From JAAEPI01 sp964352625 (GTDB lineage: Bacteria > Bacteroidota > Bacteroidia > Cytophagales > Cyclobacteriaceae), in NCBI GenBank assembly GCA_964352625.1, contig CAYGSD010000001.1, positions 466,170-530,169 of the forward strand: DNA of 64,000 nucleotides, written 5' to 3'. The position numbers were made by a program, and so were the translations under genes. The notes below the pieces were generated by a model. It did no database searches. It was given only the letters and a program-made list of their open reading frames with translations, and was not told where the DNA came from. Each line of letters starts with the position of its first letter. The stretch's first letter is position 1. Shown one piece after another: positions 60,102-64,000 of this stretch.

Positions 60102-63100
60102 TTAGTCCAAAGTAATTTCAAGTGCCAAGCCTCTTAGCTCGTGTACGAGAACATTGAAGGATTCCGGAATGTTCGGCTTACCCATGTTTTCTCCTTTTAC
60201 GATTGCTTCGTAAGCTTTCGCACGTCCGATTACGTCATCCGACTTGATAGTCAGGATTTCCTGTAGAACGTTCGCAGCACCGAATGCTTCAAGTGCCCAA
60301 ACCTCCATTTCACCAAAACGCTGACCACCAAACTGAGCTTTACCGCCCAATGGTTGTTGAGTAATAAGTGAGTAAGGTCCGATGCTTCTTGCGTGCATCT
60401 TGTCATCTACTAAGTGACCTAGTTTCAGCATGTAAATCACACCGACTGTTACCGGCTGATCAAACATTTGACCAGTCAATCCATCGTATAGATAAGTACG
60501 TCCGAAAGCTGGTAGTCCTGCTTCCTCTAGCTCGGCGTATACTTCCTCTTCAGAAGCTCCGTCAAAAATTGGAGAAGCGTATTTTCTACCTAGTTTTAAT
60601 CCGGCCCATCCCAGAACTGTCTCGTATATCTGACCAATGTTCATCCTTGATGGCACACCAAGTGGATTCAATACAATGTCCACTGGAGTTCCGTCTTCCA
60701 TGAATGGCATGTCTTCCTCACGAACGATTCTTGCAACCACACCTTTGTTTCCGTGACGACCCGCCATCTTATCACCCACTTTCAGCTTACGCTTCTTGGC
60801 GATATACACTTTGGCCATCTGAACAATGCCGGCAGGCAATTCATCTCCTACTTCAAGTGTGAATCGCTCACGCTTGAAAATACCCGAGATTTCATTTCGG
60901 TAGTTGATATAGTTCTTGATCAGTCTGAAAACCAAGTCATTGGTTTTCTCATCGTTTGTGATGGTCTCAATGTTCAAGTCAGAGATCAAATTGGCCTCTT
61001 CAGGAACATTGTAATTACTTTCATCTCTGTATTTATTCTTCTCAGGGAAGAAGTTCGCTTCGATGTTCTTTTTGGTGAATTTGGTGCCTTTTGACATTAC
61101 AACGTCACCAAATTTGTGCTTCACTTCTTGACACACTTTGCCTTCAAGAAGTCCTACCATTTTATCAATAACCAATGCGCGAGCTGCTGTGAGCTCCGAT
61201 CCGTACCTTGATTTCAATAGCTCAACTTCCTTCTTGGTTCTGCTTCGAAGATCTTTGTCTTTCTTTTGCCTTGAGAAGAGCTTGGTATCGATAACCACAC
61301 CTCGAAGGGACGGAGATGCTTTTAAAGAAGCATCTTTAACGTCACCAGCCTTGTCACCAAAAATTGCTCTCAGTAGTTTTTCTTCTGGTGTTGGATCAGA
61401 TTCTCCTTTAGGAGTGATCTTACCAATAAGAATGTCTCCTTCCTTTACATCGGCACCTATTCTGATGATTCCGTTTTCGTCAAGGTTTCTTACGGCCTCT
61501 TCGCTAACGTTCGGAATCTCAGAGGTCAATTCTTCCTCACCTCTTTTGGTATCTCTAACCTCAAGCTCGAATTCCTCAATGTGAATAGATGTGAAGATAT
61601 CTTCACGCACTACTTTTTCTGAGATTACAATAGCATCCTCAAAGTTGTATCCTTGCCACGGCATGAACGCCACCTGCATGTTTCGACCTAGAGCAAGCTC
61701 TCCGGCTTCCGTCGCAAACCCTTCGGTAAGTGCTTCTCCAGATTTCACCTTATCTCCCTTTTTTACAATTGGTCGAAGGTTTACGCAAGTATCCTGGTTG
61801 GTTCTTCGGAACTTAATCAAGTCATAAGTGACACTATTGTCATCAAATGCGATCAATTCCTCTTCCTTAGTTCTCTTGTATTTTACTGTGATCTTATTTG
61901 CGTCAGCATAGGTGATTTCACCATCGCCTTCGGCTCTCACCAATACTCTTGAGTCCAAAGCTACTCGCTCCTCCAAACCAGTACCCACAATCGGAGCTTC
62001 CGGTCTCATCAACGGAACAGCTTGCCGTTGCATGTTTGATCCCATCAAGGCTCTGTTCGCATCATCATGCTCAAGGAATGGAATCATAGAAGCAGCCACA
62101 GATACAATCTGGTTAGGCGCAACGTCCATGTATTTCAAATCCTTAGGCGCAACCAATGGGAAGTCACCTTCAAATCGAGCTTTTACCTGCTCATTGATAA
62201 ACTCTCCATTGTCTTTCAAAGGAGCGTTTGCCTGAGCAATGTTATGTGTATCTTCTTCTTCTGCTGTTAGATATGACACGTTTCCGGACATATCAACTTT
62301 TCCTTTAGTCACCTCTCTGTATGGAGTTTCGATGAATCCCATTTGGTTCACTTTGGCGTGAACACAAAGTGAAGAAATCAAACCAATGTTCGGTCCTTCA
62401 GGGGTTTCAATGGTACACAAACGACCATAGTGAGTATAGTGAACATCTCGAACCTCAAAACCGGCTCTTTCACGAGAAAGACCTCCAGGCCCAAGTGCAG
62501 ACATCCTTCTTTTGTGTGTGACCTCAGCGAGTGGATTCGTTTGATCCATGAACTGAGAAAGTTGGTTTGTTCCGAAGAAAGAATTGATTACAGAAGATAG
62601 CGTTCGTGCGTTGATCAAATCAACAGGTTTGAAATCCTCATTGTCTCTCACGTTCATTCTCTCTCGGATCGTTCTTGCCATTCTGGCAAGACCAACACCA
62701 AACTGAGAGTACAACTGTTCACCAACCGTTCTTACACGTCTGTTACTCAAGTGATCTATATCATCCACCACCGCTTTGGAGTTGATCAAACCGATCAAAT
62801 ATTTCACGATTAGGATAATATCCTCCGTAGTAAGCGTTCGCTTGTCATACCCGGTATCTAAACCGAATTTTTTGTTGATTCTATATCGACCTACTTCACC
62901 AAGATCATATCGCTTGTCACTGAAGAACAAGTTCTGGATGATATCTCGAGCTGTTTGCTCATCTGGAGCATCCGTATTTCTCAGCTGACGATAAATCTGC
63001 TCAACTGCTTCTTTTTCCGAATTAGAATTATCCTTTTGAAGTGTATTGTAGATAATTGAATACTCAGCAATGTTCACATCCTTTCTATGAAGAATAATGG

Positions 63101-63971
63101 ACTTAGTGCCTGATTCGATGATTGTCTCAATATCTCCTTCTTCAATAATGCTATCTCTTTCAAGAACTACTTCATTTCTGTCGATAGAAACAACCTCCCC
63201 TGTATCCTCATCCACGAAATCCTCTGTCCATGTTCTAAGAACACGAGCAGCCAGTCTCCTTCCAACAGCTCCTGCTAGGTCCTTCTTAGTAGCTCCGATT
63301 TCCTCGGATAGACCAAACAAATCAAGAATGTCCTTATCAGAACCGAATCCAATTGATCTCAAGAGAGTAGTAACAGGGAATTTTTTCTTTCGGTCGATAT
63401 ATGCATACATCACGTTATTCACGTCTGTAGCAAATTCAATCCACGATCCCTTGAAAGGGATTACTCTAGCACTATAGAGCAGCGTTCCGTTTGTATGCTT
63501 GCTTTGCGCGAAAAACACGCCTGGCGATCTATGAAGCTGAGAAACGATGATTCGCTCGGCACCATTTATTACAAATGAACCGCGTCGAGTCATGTAAGGG
63601 ATATTTCCTAAGAATACCTCTTGCTCTATAGTTTGAAAATCTTCATTGTCCTCATCATTGCAAAGCAATCTTAGTTTTGCTTTTAAGGGAACAGAGAAAG
63701 TAAGACCTCTTTCGATACACTCCTCCACCTTATATTTTGATGGATCGACGGTGTAGTCAACGAATTCAAGGACGAAATTGTCTCGAGAATCGGAGATGGG
63801 GAAGTTCTCCATGAACACCTTGTATAGACCTTCCTTTTCTCTCTTCTCAGCAGCTGTGTCGAGCTGGAAGAAATCACGGAAAGACTTCAACTGTACATCA
63901 AGAAAATCGGGATAATCTCGGACGGTTTTTATTGAGGAAAAATTAATCCTCTCTTGTGTCTTAGTAGCCAA
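60102..63971 (-). CDS. rpoB: RNA polymerase beta subunit
   Basis: 1289 residues, complete: ATG at 63971, 29 bases from the window end. The rifampicin pocket FFGTNQLSQFMDQTNPL near residue 464 and HKRRMSALGPGGL match the sensitive type. Also seen: FNFEDAIVIS-like loop (GYNFEDAIVISEKVV), VGDKMAGRHGNKGVVA and the C-terminal MHARSIGPYSLITQQPLGGK. Upstream genes (rplL, rplJ) would lie beyond the window. Confidence 0.98.
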   Translation of the reverse strand: MATKTQERINFSSIKTVRDYPDFLDVQLKSFRDFFQLDTAAEKREKEGLYKVFMENFPISDSRDNFVLEFVDYTVDPSKYKVEECIERGLTFSVPLKAKLRLLCNDEDNEDFQTIEQEVFLGNIPYMTRRGSFVINGAERIIVSQLHRSPGVFFAQSKHTNGTLLYSARVIPFKGSWIEFATDVNNVMYAYIDRKKKFPVTTLLRSIGFGSDKDILDLFGLSEEIGATKKDLAGAVGRRLAARVLRTWTEDFVDEDTGEVVSIDRNEVVLERDSIIEEGDIETIIESGTKSIILHRKDVNIAEYSIIYNTLQKDNSNSEKEAVEQIYRQLRNTDAPDEQTARDIIQNLFFSDKRYDLGEVGRYRINKKFGLDTGYDKRTLTTEDIILIVKYLIGLINSKAVVDDIDHLSNRRVRTVGEQLYSQFGVGLARMARTIRERMNVRDNEDFKPVDLINARTLSSVINSFFGTNQLSQFMDQTNPLAEVTHKRRMSALGPGGLSRERAGFEVRDVHYTHYGRLCTIETPEGPNIGLISSLCVHAKVNQMGFIETPYREVTKGKVDMSGNVSYLTAEEEDTHNIAQANAPLKDNGEFINEQVKARFEGDFPLVAPKDLKYMDVAPNQIVSVAASMIPFLEHDDANRALMGSNMQRQAVPLMRPEAPIVGTGLEERVALDSRVLVRAEGDGEITYADANKITVKYKRTKEEELIAFDDNSVTYDLIKFRRTNQDTCVNLRPIVKKGDKVKSGEALTEGFATEAGELALGRNMQVAFMPWQGYNFEDAIVISEKVVREDIFTSIHIEEFELEVRDTKRGEEELTSEIPNVSEEAVRNLDENGIIRIGADVKEGDILIGKITPKGESDPTPEEKLLRAIFGDKAGDVKDASLKASPSLRGVVIDTKLFSRQKKDKDLRSRTKKEVELLKSRYGSELTAARALVIDKMVGLLEGKVCQEVKHKFGDVVMSKGTKFTKKNIEANFFPEKNKYRDESNYNVPEEANLISDLNIETITNDEKTNDLVFRLIKNYINYRNEISGIFKRERFTLEVGDELPAGIVQMAKVYIAKKRKLKVGDKMAGRHGNKGVVARIVREEDMPFMEDGTPVDIVLNPLGVPSRMNIGQIYETVLGWAGLKLGRKYASPIFDGASEEEVYAELEEAGLPAFGRTYLYDGLTGQMFDQPVTVGVIYMLKLGHLVDDKMHARSIGPYSLITQQPLGGKAQFGGQRFGEMEVWALEAFGAANVLQEILTIKSDDVIGRAKAYEAIVKGENMGKPNIPESFNVLVHELRGLALEITLD

Positions 63972-64000
63972 AGCTTACTTCGGTTAAATGTTTCTCAAAA

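Overview
The window comes from a Bacteroidota chromosome, most likely class Cytophagia; I cannot name the genus. The grounds are promoters of the TTTG / TAnnTTTG type, almost no Shine-Dalgarno sequences, LytTR and AraC regulators built on membrane helices, a 7TM-DISM kinase, a DUF3467 gene directly after rpoC, carA-eno-ftsB directly after rplQ, and a str operon without tuf. No tRNA, rRNA, CRISPR array, phage or transposase gene was seen.

Bases 1-13,100 are accessory. They start with a histidine kinase cut by the window edge and its OmpR-type regulator. An array of four helical-turn-spaced direct repeats follows, abutting a promoter that lacks a -33 box and drives a retropepsin-like protease and a secreted two-domain beta-sandwich protein. 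Bases 3,880-9,600 carry short genes separated by a same-orientation hairpin repeat (about 31 bp, five copies). They include a likely GNAT toxin with a 51-residue partner, a YdeI/OmdA protein, a membrane AraC regulator, a small secreted protein and a serine hydrolase. A fragment of the beta-sandwich gene with its downstream palindrome array recurs 5.2 kb away. Then come two small membrane proteins, a membrane LytTR regulator, a beta-barrel and a second, lipoprotein serine hydrolase.

Bases 13,100-30,500 are mostly metabolic or envelope genes: a GT39/ArnT-like glycosyltransferase, an alpha-helical protein of possible HEPN type, a class IV aminotransferase paired with a sulfotransferase-like protein and a hydrolase, two convergent M42-type peptidases, a biotin-dependent carboxylase beta subunit, a Ppx/GppA phosphatase, a DUF4139 protein, a malate/lactate-type dehydrogenase, an FtsB-like protein, enolase and CarA.

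Bases 30,500-47,700, all on the minus strand, hold rpsL-rpsG-fusA-rpsJ, a terminator and new promoter, then rplC through rplQ with secY, infA, rpmJ and rpoA. The promoters before rplC and rpsH share a 19-base stretch (18 identical) covering the end of the -7 box and the first transcribed bases, which suggests common control of two transcription units within the cluster.

Bases 47,700-55,300 hold a LytTR regulator, a 7TM histidine kinase, a YheT-like hydrolase and a large beta-helix lipoprotein, apparently one operon, plus an unrecognised secreted protein and a TMEM164/YwaF-type membrane protein. Bases 55,400-63,971 hold the DUF3467 gene, rpoC and rpoB, with a GC-rich hairpin between the two polymerase genes.
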